A DNA stretch of 64,000 bases from Rhizomicrobium sp. (GTDB lineage Bacteria > Pseudomonadota > Alphaproteobacteria > Micropepsales > Micropepsaceae): positions 2,704,756 to 2,768,755 of the forward strand of contig JBBCGJ010000001.1 in NCBI GenBank assembly GCA_037200985.1. The letters run 5' to 3'. Position numbers and translations under genes: made by a program. This document shows, in pieces, positions 27,191 to 36,727 of the stretch. Below the pieces are notes generated by a model that saw nothing but the letters and a program-made list of their open reading frames with translations, made no database searches and was not told where the DNA came from. Position 1 is the stretch's first letter. Each line of letters begins with the position of its first letter.

Positions 27191-27607
27191 ATGGCCTATT
27201 GGCTGTTCAAGACCGAACCCGAAACCTTCTCCTGGGACCAGCAGAAGGCGCGCGGCGCCAAGGGCGAGCCGTGGAGCGGCGTGCGCAACCATCAGGCCAA
27301 GCTCAACATGATGAAGATGAAGAAGGGCGATCGCGGCTTCTTCTATCATTCGGGCGACGCGCGCGAGATCGTCGGCATCGTCGAGGTCATCGCCGAATAC
27401 AAGCCAGACCCGACCGACGAGACCGGCAAGTTCGGCCTCGTCGACGTCAAGGCGGTGGCCGACCTGCCCAAGCCCGTGACGCTGGCCATGGCCAAGGCCG
27501 ATCCCAGGCTCGCCGACATGGTGCTGGTGAAATTCTCGCGCCTCTCGGTCCAGCCGGTGACCGACGCGGAGTGGAAGCATGTCTGCAAGCTCGGCGGCCT
27601 GAAATAG
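27191..27607 (+). CDS. EVE-domain protein
   Basis: 138 residues, essentially one EVE (PUA-like) domain: MAYWLFKTEPETFSWDQQ, GVRNHQAKLNMMKMKKGDRGFFYHSG, IVGIVEVI, then LVKFSRLSVQPVTDAEW. It is the bacterial form of human THYN1. EVE domains have an aromatic cage and can bind modified bases in DNA or RNA; the cellular role of this stand-alone version is unclear. It begins 10 bp after yciI, so the two are probably co-transcribed. Confidence 0.94.
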   Translation: MAYWLFKTEPETFSWDQQKARGAKGEPWSGVRNHQAKLNMMKMKKGDRGFFYHSGDAREIVGIVEVIAEYKPDPTDETGKFGLVDVKAVADLPKPVTLAMAKADPRLADMVLVKFSRLSVQPVTDAEWKHVCKLGGLK

Positions 27608-27613
27608 CCGGCC

Positions 27614-28063
27614 TCATTTGCGCCGATAGATGCTCGCCCCGTTCAGCGTCACCTCGGACGGCACGACGCAGGCGCTGGCGGCGTCCAGCCGCGTACAGGC
27701 GAGGTCGAAGGTGATGGCGTAGCGCGCCGCGTCGGTCTTCGCGCCGCAGATATAACGTCCCTCGATCCCGCCGGGCCGGGTCGCATCGCCGTCGCGCGCC
27801 GCGAAGGACGGCACCACGCCGAGCCCTTGCGCCGCGGCCAGGGCGGCATCGCACAGCGCGATGTCCTCCTGCCGCCGGGCCGCCGCCAGGGCCTGCGGCG
27901 GCACCGCTGCGGATGGCGGCGACGGGGGCGGCCGCGAAACGAGATTGAGCGTCGCCAGGCCCAGCACGGCCAGGATCAGAACCAGCCCGGCCGCGCCGAC
28001 GATTCGCGCGCCGAGCCAGTCGCGTTTCAGTCCCGTCACATTCGGTTGGTGCTCGATCCGCAT
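27614..28063 (-). CDS. single-pass membrane protein of unknown function
   Basis: 149 residues. A short basic N-terminus, one strong transmembrane segment (about 23-42, ARIVGAAGLVLILAVLGLA), a proline-rich linker, then a small periplasmic domain with four cysteines (LCDAAL, YICGAK, LACTR, ACVVP) that could form two disulfides. No family recognised. It converges with the EVE gene with 6 bp between stops. Confidence 0.65.
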   Translation of the reverse strand: MRIEHQPNVTGLKRDWLGARIVGAAGLVLILAVLGLATLNLVSRPPPSPPSAAVPPQALAAARRQEDIALCDAALAAAQGLGVVPSFAARDGDATRPGGIEGRYICGAKTDAARYAITFDLACTRLDAASACVVPSEVTLNGASIYRRK

Positions 28064-28337
28064 CGCTCGCTCTGCTGGCGCGTCCGGCCTCGATTAGCGG
28101 TGTTTGGGGGCGCCGCCAAATCGCGCGTGTTTACAGGCGCACTCCCGCCGAAATAGGCACCCCGACATTTTCTTAATGTCCCGTCATGCGGCGAGACACA
28201 ATATTTCATATCGGGACCTATGAGCCTGAGATTGCAAGTACTTTTAGGTGAATTATTTTTGATAGCGGTGCTCACGCAACAGTGAATTTTGTTACGTTTC
28301 CCCCAAGGCGGCTGGGGCCGCATCCAAAGGGGACATC
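28064..28337. other. 274-bp spacer upstream of the autotransporter
   Basis: Holds the promoters of two divergent genes. The right half (28160-28300) is noticeably AT-rich, with TTATTTTTGATA and CAACAGTGAATTTTGTTACG stretches. No promoter was clear enough to call, and no ORF or RNA gene is evident. Confidence 0.4.
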
Positions 28338-31300
28338 ATGACAGACATGTTTCGACGCCGCGCGCTGCTCAAGACCGCCTCGGTGGCGGCCATCTTGAGC
28401 CTTTCCGCCTTTGCCGACGCGGCGGCGGCTCCGCTCTTTCCGATCGACGCAAGCAATCTGACCCCATACGGCGCGCCGAGCACGCCCATCCAGGGGAAGC
28501 CGGAAACCAAAATCGAAGTGCGCGACGACATCGATCCCTTCGCGCCGCCGGTCGAGGATGCGACGAACACCCAGTCGAATGTCGTGCTGCTCGAGATGCT
28601 TGTTCCCAATTCGAACAGCGCCCTGATCTGCACCGGAACGCTCATCAATTCGCGCACGGTCCTGACGGCCGGACATTGCGTCCATCAATTGGGCGAGTCC
28701 CTGGGCGATCCGACGATCCCGGACAGCGTCTTTGCGCCGGTCGTCATCTTCGGACCGGACGCGACCAACGTCGCGACCCGCACCGTCGACCGGGGAACCA
28801 GCACGGTCGTCAATCCCGGTTTCGATCTCGACACCTTCTATCTCGGCGACGATGTCGGCCTGGTCTCCCTGTCGAAGCCGGTCTACAGCTCGGGACCGCA
28901 GCGTCCCGGCGTTCTCACGAATATCCCCTTCTCGGTGCTCGCCACCGAGGATCCGACGCCCGGCACGCTCCTGACGCTGGTCGGCTACGGCGACGCGGGC
29001 ACGGGCTCCAACCCGGAGCAGGTGTTCGACTTCAAGCGCCGCATCGCCCACAACGTCGTGCAGTATGTCGGTCCGATCGACGACGTATTCGGCGTCGGCC
29101 CCGGCGAGCATGGCCTGGTCAATCAGATCTTCACCTTCTTCGACGACCCGCTGAACCCGATGGACGTTTTCGGCAACGGCTTTCCCATTCCCGCCGACGA
29201 AGGCACCAGCGACCACGGCGATTCCGGCGGTCCGATCTTCGTCTCGGACGGCCATGGCGGCCAGATCCAGGTGGGCATCACCAGCGGCGGCCTCTCGCTC
29301 GGGCCGCTCGAAGGCGGCTATGGCGACGTGGCGTTCTGGAATTCGGTGGCCGACCTGAACGGCTGGATCACCGACAACAGCTTCCTGCATCTCGCGACCG
29401 AGGGATTCTCCGACGGCCTGTGGAGCGATCCCGCCCATTGGCTGACGGGCGTCGTGCCGGACAATTTCGACACGCCGACCAACCAGATCGCCGACTTCAC
29501 CGATCCCGCGAGCTACTACACGGTGAATCTCAGCACGCCGGGCGTCACCACGACGCTGGACGACGCGCGGGAGATCGACAGCCTCGCCGTCCTCGACGGC
29601 GCGCGGCTGAACATCGCACAGGACGGCGACCTCTTTGTGTGGAGCAACGCCGTGGTCGTCGACCCGGATAGCTGGCTGAACGTCGACGGCGTCCTCGACA
29701 CGAACCAGCTCTTGACCGGTCCGGGCACGATACTCACCGGCAACGGCACCGTCATGAGCGTCTATCCGGTCTCCGTGGGCGGCACGGTGTCGCCCGGCAG
29801 GGTCGGAACGATCGGACAATTGTCGGTCACCGGCGGGCTTGTGTTCGCGAGCACCGCGAACTTCGTGGTCGACTTCTCGCATGACGCGATCGATCTTCTG
29901 AACGTGTCGGGTCCTGTCCAGCTCGGCGGAACGGTGGCCTTCAATCCGCTGGTCGCACCGCATTGGCACGATACGGGCGTGTTCCTGACGGCGCCCGAGA
30001 TCGACGGTTCGTTCGATGCGATGCCCGACACGATCGCCGGCATCCTGAAGCCGGTCGTCACCACGGTCACGACTCCCGGCGGCCAGGAGGAAGTGCTCAC
30101 GGTCGAAGCCGATTCCTATGCGGCGCTCCTGGCGGGATCGGGCACGCCCGATCAGCTCCAGATCGCGACCGCTCTCGATGCGGAGCGCGATTCGCACTAC
30201 GGCGACCTCGCCCCGCTCTATCAGGCGATCGATCCGCTCAGCGGCGCGGCGCTCGACCAGGCGCTCGAAAACATTGCGCCGGACGCCGAGCGTGTCGCCA
30301 CGCTGGTCGGCGACATGGCGACGACCAACATGGACGGCATGATCTGGCAGCATCTGGGCGAGGCGGGCGCCGCGTCCTCCGAGACCCGGACCGCCGGCCT
30401 CATGATCGACGGCGAAGGCCTGAAGATGGCGCTGGCTTCGGCCGGCGGCAGCTCGCCGCAGTCGCAGCAGCTCGTCGCCCTGGGCATGGGCCTCGCGACC
30501 AATCCGGGCGGCGGCAACGATCCGGCGCCGGTCGGCGCCCCGGCCGCCCCGCAAAAGGCGGATGCCTCCTGGATGGAGCTTCCCAACGGCGCGGGCGGCT
30601 ATGTCTCGGGCAGCTCGCTCAGCGGCTCCGTGGCGGTCGGCGGCGGCGGCGGCCGCGCCGATGTGCGCGGCCTGGTCGTCGGCGCCGGCTTCGACCTGCC
30701 GGTCGACGAAGGCTTCACGCTGGGCTTCTCGGTCGGCTATTCGGACGCTTCGGCGACGCTGCGCTCGACGCCTTCGGTGCTGCAGAGCGACGCCCTCCAG
30801 GGCGCGATCTATGCCCGCTACGACTTCGGCGACCACTACATCGCGGAAGCCTTCGGCTCGTACGGCCACCAGACCATCTCCACGCATCGCGCGGTGGTGA
30901 TCGGTGCATCGACCTTCCTGATCGAGGGCCATAGCGGCGGCGACGCGCCGTCGGGCGGCATCTATTTCGGACGTTCGTTCGAGATCGGCGCGACGAATGG
31001 CGGGACGGTGTTCGTCATACCCTCGGCCAGCCTGCAATACATCGGATCGGAGATCGATCCGTTCACCGAGACGGGCGGCGCTCCGGCGCTGGCCTTCGCG
31101 GGCTACAGCGAATCGTCGGCCCTGAGCCGGCTGGGCTTCGATGCGAACATGCCGCTCACCCTCTTCGACGCCAAGATCACGCCGAGCGTGCACGCCTTCT
31201 GGGTCGACAATTTCGAGGGCAATAACGGCTCGATCCAGGCGGCCTTCGCGGCGGCCCCGAGTTCGATCATGACCTTCGGCATGCCGTCGCGCGATCGCAA

Positions 31301-31445
31301 CTATGCCGAGCTGGGCTTCGGCGTCGGTATCGACCTGGGCGACGTCCTCGGCCACCCGGCGACGCTGACGGGCCGTTACGACGGCACCACCCGCCGCGAC
31401 GTGCAGTACGACGCGTGGACGGGCCGCCTTTCGATCAAGTTCTGA
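28338..31445 (+). CDS. trypsin-like serine protease autotransporter
   Basis: 1035 residues. Signal region MTDMFRRRALLKTASVAAIL (R6-R7-R8..LLK12, Tat-like) ending near ADAAAA. The S1 peptidase domain (about 75-360) has the complete triad: H113 (TAGHC), D172 (DDVGLVSL), S296 (DHGDSGGP). A beta-helical passenger stalk (about 390-640) with pectate-lyase-like repeats follows. The C-terminal 12-strand autotransporter barrel (about 760-1035) ends in the required aromatic residue (SIKF). The protease is predicted to be displayed or released at the cell surface. It is alone in its unit and ends at a strong terminator. Confidence 0.92.
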   Translation: MTDMFRRRALLKTASVAAILSLSAFADAAAAPLFPIDASNLTPYGAPSTPIQGKPETKIEVRDDIDPFAPPVEDATNTQSNVVLLEMLVPNSNSALICTGTLINSRTVLTAGHCVHQLGESLGDPTIPDSVFAPVVIFGPDATNVATRTVDRGTSTVVNPGFDLDTFYLGDDVGLVSLSKPVYSSGPQRPGVLTNIPFSVLATEDPTPGTLLTLVGYGDAGTGSNPEQVFDFKRRIAHNVVQYVGPIDDVFGVGPGEHGLVNQIFTFFDDPLNPMDVFGNGFPIPADEGTSDHGDSGGPIFVSDGHGGQIQVGITSGGLSLGPLEGGYGDVAFWNSVADLNGWITDNSFLHLATEGFSDGLWSDPAHWLTGVVPDNFDTPTNQIADFTDPASYYTVNLSTPGVTTTLDDAREIDSLAVLDGARLNIAQDGDLFVWSNAVVVDPDSWLNVDGVLDTNQLLTGPGTILTGNGTVMSVYPVSVGGTVSPGRVGTIGQLSVTGGLVFASTANFVVDFSHDAIDLLNVSGPVQLGGTVAFNPLVAPHWHDTGVFLTAPEIDGSFDAMPDTIAGILKPVVTTVTTPGGQEEVLTVEADSYAALLAGSGTPDQLQIATALDAERDSHYGDLAPLYQAIDPLSGAALDQALENIAPDAERVATLVGDMATTNMDGMIWQHLGEAGAASSETRTAGLMIDGEGLKMALASAGGSSPQSQQLVALGMGLATNPGGGNDPAPVGAPAAPQKADASWMELPNGAGGYVSGSSLSGSVAVGGGGGRADVRGLVVGAGFDLPVDEGFTLGFSVGYSDASATLRSTPSVLQSDALQGAIYARYDFGDHYIAEAFGSYGHQTISTHRAVVIGASTFLIEGHSGGDAPSGGIYFGRSFEIGATNGGTVFVIPSASLQYIGSEIDPFTETGGAPALAFAGYSESSALSRLGFDANMPLTLFDAKITPSVHAFWVDNFEGNNGSIQAAFAAAPSSIMTFGMPSRDRNYAELGFGVGIDLGDVLGHPATLTGRYDGTTRRDVQYDAWTGRLSIKF

Positions 31446-31469
31446 TCGAAAGGCCCAAAGCCGAACGGA

Positions 31470-31500
31470 AAAGGCCGCGGAGCGATCCGCGGCCTTTTTG
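31470..31500 (+). terminator. intrinsic terminator of the autotransporter gene
   Basis: AAAAGGCCGCGGA-GCGA-TCCGCGGCCTTTT: a 13-bp perfect stem including A/U ends, 4-nt loop and T tract. The symmetry lets it serve the convergent GNAT gene, whose stop is 7 bp away. Confidence 0.92.
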
Positions 31501-31506
31501 TTCGAG

Positions 31507-31989
31507 TCAGGACAGCTTCTTGCGCAGCTCCAGCGCGTAATCCGCGTAGCCGGCCCCGGCATAGACCGCATGGGCGGCGCGGTTGCCGGCCAGGACGCCG
31601 ATCATCACGACGCCGATGCCCCGGGCCCGCGCCCAGTCCTCGCACGCCGCGATCAGGGCGCGCCCGCCGCCCCGGCCCCGCGCCGCTTCGACGAGATAGA
31701 GTTCGGCGATATAGGCGACGCGCCGCTCCGCGGCGACGACGAAGCCCGGCCGCAGGTTCTCATGCACCACGGCCCAGCCGACCGCCGCGCCGTCCGGCCC
31801 CTCCGCGACGAAGATCGCACCGCCCTTTTCGGCGATCTCGTGTTCGAGCCTGGCGAAATGCTCCGCCGCCACGGTGGCGTCGAGGCGCCGGTCCGGCTCG
31901 AACCCATGCTCGAATGCCTGCAAGCCGTCGATGAAGGCGAGGAAGGCCGGCTTGTCGTCCGGCAGGCGGGGCGGGCGGATGGTCGTCAT
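31507..31989 (-). CDS. GNAT family N-acetyltransferase
   Basis: 160 residues. GNAT core: IRPPRLPDDKPAFLAFIDGL, IFVAEGPDGAAVGWAVVHE, YIAELYLVEAARGRGGGRALIAACEDWARARG (acetyl-CoA loop RGRGGGRAL), then NRAAHAVYAGAGYADYALELRKKL, the typical C-terminal strand. Substrate unknown. It is a single gene between the autotransporter terminator and the pnt operon. Confidence 0.9.
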   Translation of the reverse strand: MTTIRPPRLPDDKPAFLAFIDGLQAFEHGFEPDRRLDATVAAEHFARLEHEIAEKGGAIFVAEGPDGAAVGWAVVHENLRPGFVVAAERRVAYIAELYLVEAARGRGGGRALIAACEDWARARGIGVVMIGVLAGNRAAHAVYAGAGYADYALELRKKLS

Positions 31990-32039
31990 GGCCGCAATCT
32001 GTCACAGCCGGCCAAACGGGGCAAAATGCGGCGGCGCGT

Positions 32040-33449
32040 TCAGCCCAGCGCCTTGACGATCTCTTCGGTCATCTTCTTGGCGTCGCCGAACAGCATCATC
32101 GTGTTGTCGCGGAAGAACAGCTCGTTCTCCACGCCGGCATAACCCGATCCCATTCCCCTCTTGACGAAAAGAACCGTCTTGGCCTTCTCCACGTCCAGGA
32201 TCGGCATGCCGAAGATCGGCGATTTCGGATCGGTCTTGGCCGCGGGATTGGTCACGTCGTTGGCGCCGATGACATAGGCGACGTCCGTGTTGGCGAACTG
32301 CGAGTTGATGTCTTCCAGCTCGAACACCTCGTCATACGGCACATTGGCCTCGGCCAGGAGCACGTTCATGTGCCCCGGCATGCGGCCCGCCACCGGATGG
32401 ATTGCGTAGGAGACCTTGACGCCTTCCTTCTTCAGGATGTCGGCCATCTCGCGCACCGCGTGCTGCGCCTGCGCCACCGCCATGCCGTAGCCCGGCACGA
32501 TGATCACGCTGCCGGCGTTCTTCATGATGAAGGCCGCGTCGTCGGCCGAGCCTTGCTTGACCGGCCGGGTCTCGACATGCGCCGCGGCGCCGGCGGTCTC
32601 GCCGCCGAAGCCGCCCAGGATCACCGAGACGAAGCTGCGGTTCATCCCCTTGCACATGATGTAGGAGAGGATCGCGCCCGAGGAGCCGACCAGGGCGCCG
32701 GTGATGATCAGCGCCGAATTCTCCAGCGTGAAGCCGATGCCCGCCGCCGCCCAGCCCGAATAGGAATTGAGCATCGAGACCACGACCGGCATGTCGGCGC
32801 CGCCGATGGGGATGATGAGCGTGATGCCGAACACGAAGCTGAGCACGGCGATGGCCCAGAACGCCCAGATCGGCTGATACAGCGCGAACCAGACGATCAG
32901 CGCGACGATGGCGGCGAAGATCAGGAGATTGATGACGTGGCGGCCCGGCAGCAGGATCGAGGCGCCCGACATGTTGCCGTTGAGCTTGGCGAAGGCGATC
33001 AGCGAGCCGGCGAAGGTCATGGCGCCGATGGCGACGCCCAGGCTCATCTCGATCAGGCTCTGCAGCCGGATCGCGCCTTCCGCGCCGATGCCGTAAGCCT
33101 CCGGCGAATAAAGTGCCGCGCCGGCCACCAGCACGGCGGCGAGACCGACGAGCGAATGGAACGCCGCGACCAGCTGCGGCATCGCCGTCATGGCGATGCG
33201 CCGCGCGACCACCGCGCCGATGCCGCCGCCGATGGCGACGCCCGCGACGATCATGCCCCAGGTCACCGCGTCGACGACCTCGGAGACCCACAGCGTGGTG
33301 GCGACCGCGATCGCCATGCCGATCATGCCGTTGCGGTTGCCGCCGCGGCTCGTCGCCGGCGACGACAGGCCTTTCAGGGCCAGGATGAACAGCACGCCCG
33401 AAACGAGATAGGCGAGGGCCGCGATATCGGCTTTCAGTTCCCCGCTCAT
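32040..33449 (-). CDS. pntB: proton-translocating NAD(P)+ transhydrogenase subunit beta
   Basis: 469 residues. About nine membrane helices fill the N-terminal 270 residues (AALAYLVSGVLFILALKGLSS; MIVAGVAIGGGIGAVVARRIAM), then the NADP(H)-binding domain III with VIIVPGYGMAVAQAQHAV, the Rossmann-like loop, and GANDVTNPAAKTDPKSPIFGMPIL near the end. It couples hydride transfer from NADH to NADP+ with inward proton flow across the inner membrane. It closes the cox subunit IV-pntAA-pntAB-pntB operon. The split alpha subunit is the alphaproteobacterial form. Confidence 0.97.
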   Translation of the reverse strand: MSGELKADIAALAYLVSGVLFILALKGLSSPATSRGGNRNGMIGMAIAVATTLWVSEVVDAVTWGMIVAGVAIGGGIGAVVARRIAMTAMPQLVAAFHSLVGLAAVLVAGAALYSPEAYGIGAEGAIRLQSLIEMSLGVAIGAMTFAGSLIAFAKLNGNMSGASILLPGRHVINLLIFAAIVALIVWFALYQPIWAFWAIAVLSFVFGITLIIPIGGADMPVVVSMLNSYSGWAAAGIGFTLENSALIITGALVGSSGAILSYIMCKGMNRSFVSVILGGFGGETAGAAAHVETRPVKQGSADDAAFIMKNAGSVIIVPGYGMAVAQAQHAVREMADILKKEGVKVSYAIHPVAGRMPGHMNVLLAEANVPYDEVFELEDINSQFANTDVAYVIGANDVTNPAAKTDPKSPIFGMPILDVEKAKTVLFVKRGMGSGYAGVENELFFRDNTMMLFGDAKKMTEEIVKALG

Positions 33450-33483
33450 TGGAAGTGCCCTGTCGCTTCGCTGTTCGAGGGCA

Positions 33484-33798
33484 TCACTTGGCGCCCTTCT
33501 TCTTGTACATCGCGAGCATGCGCGAGGTGACGAGGAAGCCGCCGAAGATGTTCACACAGGCGAGGATCAGCGCGAAGAAGCCGAGGATCTTCGACGTCCA
33601 GGACGCGGCCCCGATGCTCGTCACCGACACCGCGATCAAGGCGCCGACCACGATCACCGAGGAGATGGCGTTGGTCACGCTCATCAGCGGCGTGTGCAGC
33701 GCCGGCGTGACGCCCCACACCACGAAATAGCCGACGAAGATCGCCAGCACGAAGATCGTCAGGCGGAACACGATGGGATCGACTGCGAAGGCTTCCAT
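33484..33798 (-). CDS. pntAB: transhydrogenase alpha subunit part 2 (membrane part)
   Basis: 104 residues with three to four membrane helices: [48 protein letters not shown], then [28 protein letters not shown]. This is domain II of the alpha subunit, encoded separately from the NAD-binding part as in Rhodospirillum. Start at 33798, 4 bp after the pntAA stop; 34 bp separate it from pntB. Confidence 0.96.
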   Translation of the reverse strand: MEAFAVDPIVFRLTIFVLAIFVGYFVVWGVTPALHTPLMSVTNAISSVIVVGALIAVSVTSIGAASWTSKILGFFALILACVNIFGGFLVTSRMLAMYKKKGAK

Positions 33799-33802
33799 GC
33801 CG

Positions 33803-34933
33803 CTAGCCCTTCAAGCTCGGATGCACGACCGCGCCGTCGCGCGTCAGCCCCGCGCCCTTGACGATCTCGTCGTCCCAGTTCAGCGCCAGCGCCCCGGTCT
33901 TCTTGTCCACGATCAGCGAGACGAAATTGAACAGGTTGCGGGCATAGAGCGACGACGCATCCACCGCCAGCCGCCCCGCCAGGTTGGTGTAGCCCATGAT
34001 CGTGACGCCATGGATCTCGTAGACCTCGTTCGGCTTCGTGAGCGGCGTGTTGCCGCCCTGCTCCGCCGCCAGGTCGACGATCACCGAGCCCGGCTTCATC
34101 GTCTTGATCATCTCCTCGGTCACCAGCACCGGCGCCTTGCGGCCCGGGATCAGCGCCGTGGTGATCACGATGTCCTGCTTGCGAATCGTCTCGGCGATCA
34201 GCGCCGCCTGCTTGACCTGGTATTCCGGCGACATCGGCTTGGCATAGCCGGCCGCGGTCTGCGCGTTCTTGAACTCGTCATCCATCACCGCGACGAAGGT
34301 CGCGCCGAGCGATTCCACCTGTTCTTTCGTCGCCGGCCGCACATCGGTCGCGGACACGATGGCGCCGAGCCGCCGCGCCGTGGCGATGGCCTGAAGCCCC
34401 GCCACGCCCACGCCCATCACCAGCACCCGCGCCGGCGCGATGGTGCCCGCCGCCGTCATCATCATCGGCATAGCCCGGCCAAAGGTCGCCGCCGCGTCGA
34501 TCACCGCCTTGTAGCCGGCGAGATTGGCCTGGGAGGACAGCACGTCCATGGACTGGGCGCGCGATATGCGCGGCAGAAATTCCATCGCGAAACCGTCGAC
34601 GCCCCGCGCCGCCAGCGCCGCCGGCGTGTCCTTGTCCGTGTACGGAGCAAGAAGGGCGGCCAGCACCGCCCCCTTCTTCATCTGCGCGATCTCGCCCGCG
34701 TCGGGCGCCCGCACGGAAAGAACGATATCGGCCCCCGCGAGCGCCGCCGCCGTATCCGGCGCGATGCTCGCGCCCGCCGCCTGGAAATCCGCGTCCGACA
34801 CCCTGGCCGCGGCGCCGGCGCCGGCTTCCACCGCCACGTCGAGTCCGAGGCCCTTGAACTTCTTGACCGTGTCGGCCGAGGCCGCGACGCGCGTCTCGCC
34901 GTCGCGGCGTTCCTTGAGGACGGCGAGCTTCAT
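33803..34933 (-). CDS. pntAA: transhydrogenase alpha subunit part 1 (NAD-binding)
   Basis: 376 residues, soluble domain I related to alanine dehydrogenase: [30 protein letters not shown], the [22 protein letters not shown]ossmann loop, [16 protein letters not shown], and [19 protein letters not shown]. It binds NADH on the cytoplasmic face and hands hydride to the beta subunit. It starts 13 bp after the small cox subunit IV gene. Confidence 0.97.
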   Translation of the reverse strand: MKLAVLKERRDGETRVAASADTVKKFKGLGLDVAVEAGAGAAARVSDADFQAAGASIAPDTAAALAGADIVLSVRAPDAGEIAQMKKGAVLAALLAPYTDKDTPAALAARGVDGFAMEFLPRISRAQSMDVLSSQANLAGYKAVIDAAATFGRAMPMMMTAAGTIAPARVLVMGVGVAGLQAIATARRLGAIVSATDVRPATKEQVESLGATFVAVMDDEFKNAQTAAGYAKPMSPEYQVKQAALIAETIRKQDIVITTALIPGRKAPVLVTEEMIKTMKPGSVIVDLAAEQGGNTPLTKPNEVYEIHGVTIMGYTNLAGRLAVDASSLYARNLFNFVSLIVDKKTGALALNWDDEIVKGAGLTRDGAVVHPSLKG

Positions 34934-34946
34934 CCTGTTGCCGGCG

Positions 34947-35108
34947 TCAGCCGTGGGTCCGGAACAGGGCCAGGAACACCATGATCGCCACGATGCCGAT
35001 GACCGACCATTTCACGAAGACCGTGAAGCCGGCCCAGGTCTTGACCTGGGCGGAGATGTCCATCGAACCGGGCGTGTAGTCACCGTGAGAATCGCCGTGC
35101 GCGGCCAT
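34947..35108 (-). CDS. aa3-type cytochrome c oxidase subunit IV family protein
   Basis: 53 residues from the ATG at 35108; an ATG four codons upstream is also possible. It reads MAAHGDSHGDYTPGSMDISAQVKTW.. then a single hydrophobic helix (about residues 26-48: FVKWSVIGIVAIMVFLALF). This matches the small bacterial aa3-oxidase subunit IV family, which in alphaproteobacteria is often the first gene of the pnt operon rather than in the cta cluster. Its role in oxidase stability is minor or unknown. Confidence 0.85.
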   Translation of the reverse strand: MAAHGDSHGDYTPGSMDISAQVKTWAGFTVFVKWSVIGIVAIMVFLALFRTHG

Positions 35109-35167
35109 GAAATACCCCATCGGCGCAACATCGGTTGCGCGCAAATCAAGATGTTCGAACCGGCGGG

Positions 35168-35195
35168 ACTATAGCAAGCGAGGCCCCGGACACAA
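35168..35195 (-). promoter_or_regulatory. candidate promoter of the coxIV-pntAA-pntAB-pntB operon
   Basis: Minus strand: TTGTGT, 16-bp spacer, TATAGT (5 of 6 matches to the -10 consensus). The leader of about 53 nt contains a perfect 7-bp hairpin GCGCAAC-CGAT-GTTGCGC (35123-35140) shortly before the start codon. Confidence 0.5.
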
Positions 35196-35213
35196 TGTAC
35201 AAAACGGCCATTT

Positions 35214-36236
35214 TTAGAAGGGTTTCCGTGTCGCCGTGGAGTGCTCCCAATCGGCCAGGAGGGCCCGGAGCGCCGCCACCAGCGCCAGCGGCTGGTCGAG
35301 CATGATGTGGTGCTGCGCCTGCGGGATCTCGACCACCGGCGCCTGGCGGCCGAGCAGGTTGAACATGTAGGCCCCGATCGAGGGCGGCAGCAGCACCGAA
35401 TGCTCGCCGCGGAAGACGCCGATGCGGCAGCGCGTCGCCTTCAGCCGCTCCGCCGTGTCGCCGATGGAGAAGCGCTGCCAGATCGCGGGATCGAATTTCC
35501 AGGTGAAGCCGGTGCCGCCGCCCGGCGCCGGCACCTCCTTCAGCGAGTACCGGGCGACGTGGTCGACGAGATAGAGGTTCTCGCAGGTCTGCGGCGGCAT
35601 CAGGCGGAAGCGCGCCATGGCGGCGGCCAGCGTCGGGTAGATGTTGTGCGGCCGCATCGGCCGGTCCGGCGGCCCGCCCGGCCGGTCCGGCGGATTGACC
35701 GGCGAATCGACGATCACCACGCCCGCGAGCCGGTCGCCATAGAGGCCGCCGGTCAGCATGGTGACGAAGCCGCCGAAACTGTGCGCCACGATCACCGGGG
35801 GCTCGTCCAGCTTGAACATGCCTGCGTCCTCGCAGACCGCGATCTGCTCGCGCGCGAACACCTCCATGGCATAGCCGCCGGGCCGCCAGTCGCTGTCGCC
35901 CATGCCGGACAGATCCATGGCGGCGACGTTGTAGTCGCGGGCGAGGAACGGCGCGATGAAGTCCCACCAATGGGCATGCGCCGCATTGCCATGCACCAGG
36001 AGGAGCCCCGGCCGGCCGCGGTCGCCCCAGCGCAGGTAATGGATCTTGGCGCCCGCCACGTCGACGAAGCGGCTTTCCGGCGTCACCGCCACCGCGTCCT
36101 CGAACCATTTGGGCCCCGGCGGCGGCGCACCGTCGAAGCCCGCGAGCGGCCCTTGCGTCGCCGAGACCGAGAACATCTGCCGCTCGGCGTCGGGCGTCAG
36201 GCCCGGCACGGGCGGCAGGATCGGCGTATCGCTCAT
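35214..36236 (-). CDS. alpha/beta hydrolase
   Basis: 340 residues from the ATG at 36236 (ATGA overlap with the thioesterase stop). Alpha/beta-hydrolase landmarks: LLLVHGNAAHAHWWDFIAPFL (oxyanion HG), MDLSGMGDSDW, the nucleophile elbow IVAHSFGGFVTML, and the late histidine in QAQHHIMLDQP. An N-terminal stretch of about 60 residues precedes the fold, and a helical lid region (RPGGPPDRPMRPHNIYPTL) is inserted. It probably hydrolyses an ester or lactone. Coupling to a PaaI-type thioesterase suggests a shared acyl-CoA or ester pathway. Confidence 0.88.
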   Translation of the reverse strand: MSDTPILPPVPGLTPDAERQMFSVSATQGPLAGFDGAPPPGPKWFEDAVAVTPESRFVDVAGAKIHYLRWGDRGRPGLLLVHGNAAHAHWWDFIAPFLARDYNVAAMDLSGMGDSDWRPGGYAMEVFAREQIAVCEDAGMFKLDEPPVIVAHSFGGFVTMLTGGLYGDRLAGVVIVDSPVNPPDRPGGPPDRPMRPHNIYPTLAAAMARFRLMPPQTCENLYLVDHVARYSLKEVPAPGGGTGFTWKFDPAIWQRFSIGDTAERLKATRCRIGVFRGEHSVLLPPSIGAYMFNLLGRQAPVVEIPQAQHHIMLDQPLALVAALRALLADWEHSTATRKPF

Positions 36237-36697
36237 GGCTTTTGCCCTGAAGATCGGGGCTCCGCGCGCGGACCCAAGAGCTTGAACACGCCGGTGCCGG
36301 TCATGACCGTGCGCGCGCCCGTCCAGATGCGGCCCTTGACGGTGTAGAAGCCGTCGTCGTCGCCCACCAGCTCGCTCGTCCCCTCGACCCAGTCGCCGAG
36401 CTTGGCCGACGCCACGAAATCGGTCGTCATCCGCGCCGTGACCCAGTAATGCGTGCGGCGGTTGGAGATCGAATGGCCCCACACCATGTCGGCGAAGGCC
36501 ATCAGCATGCCGCCATGGCAATTGCCCATGCCGTTGATATGGTGCTCGCCGACCTGGAAGGCGCGGACGAAGCCGCCATCGGGACTGGATTTCTCGTAGA
36601 ACGGCCCGACCTGCCGCCCGAAGCCGCGCGACCAGTTCATGGCCTGAAAGCCGGGCGGGATTTGGGTGGTCTCGGATTCGAAGAGGTCGTCGGACAT
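36233..36697 (-). CDS. PaaI-type hotdog-fold thioesterase
   Basis: 154 residues from the ATG at 36697; the earlier open frame is repeat-derived sequence. Hotdog signature: FVRAFQVGEHHINGMGNCHGGMLMAFADMVWG, with the conserved HGG and aspartate, then VTARMTTDFVASAKLGDWVEG. Such proteins cleave acyl- or aroyl-CoA thioesters. It is translationally coupled to the alpha/beta hydrolase downstream. Confidence 0.9.
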   Translation of the reverse strand: MSDDLFESETTQIPPGFQAMNWSRGFGRQVGPFYEKSSPDGGFVRAFQVGEHHINGMGNCHGGMLMAFADMVWGHSISNRRTHYWVTARMTTDFVASAKLGDWVEGTSELVGDDDGFYTVKGRIWTGARTVMTGTGVFKLLGPRAEPRSSGQKP

Positions 36698-36727
36698 CGG
36701 GGATATTGTGACGCCCACAAACACCCC

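Noticed and set aside
28272..31571. 1099-codon open frame antisense to the autotransporter
   Set aside because: Low-complexity Arg-rich composition, no motifs; the plus-strand gene has a signal peptide, protease triad, barrel and terminator.
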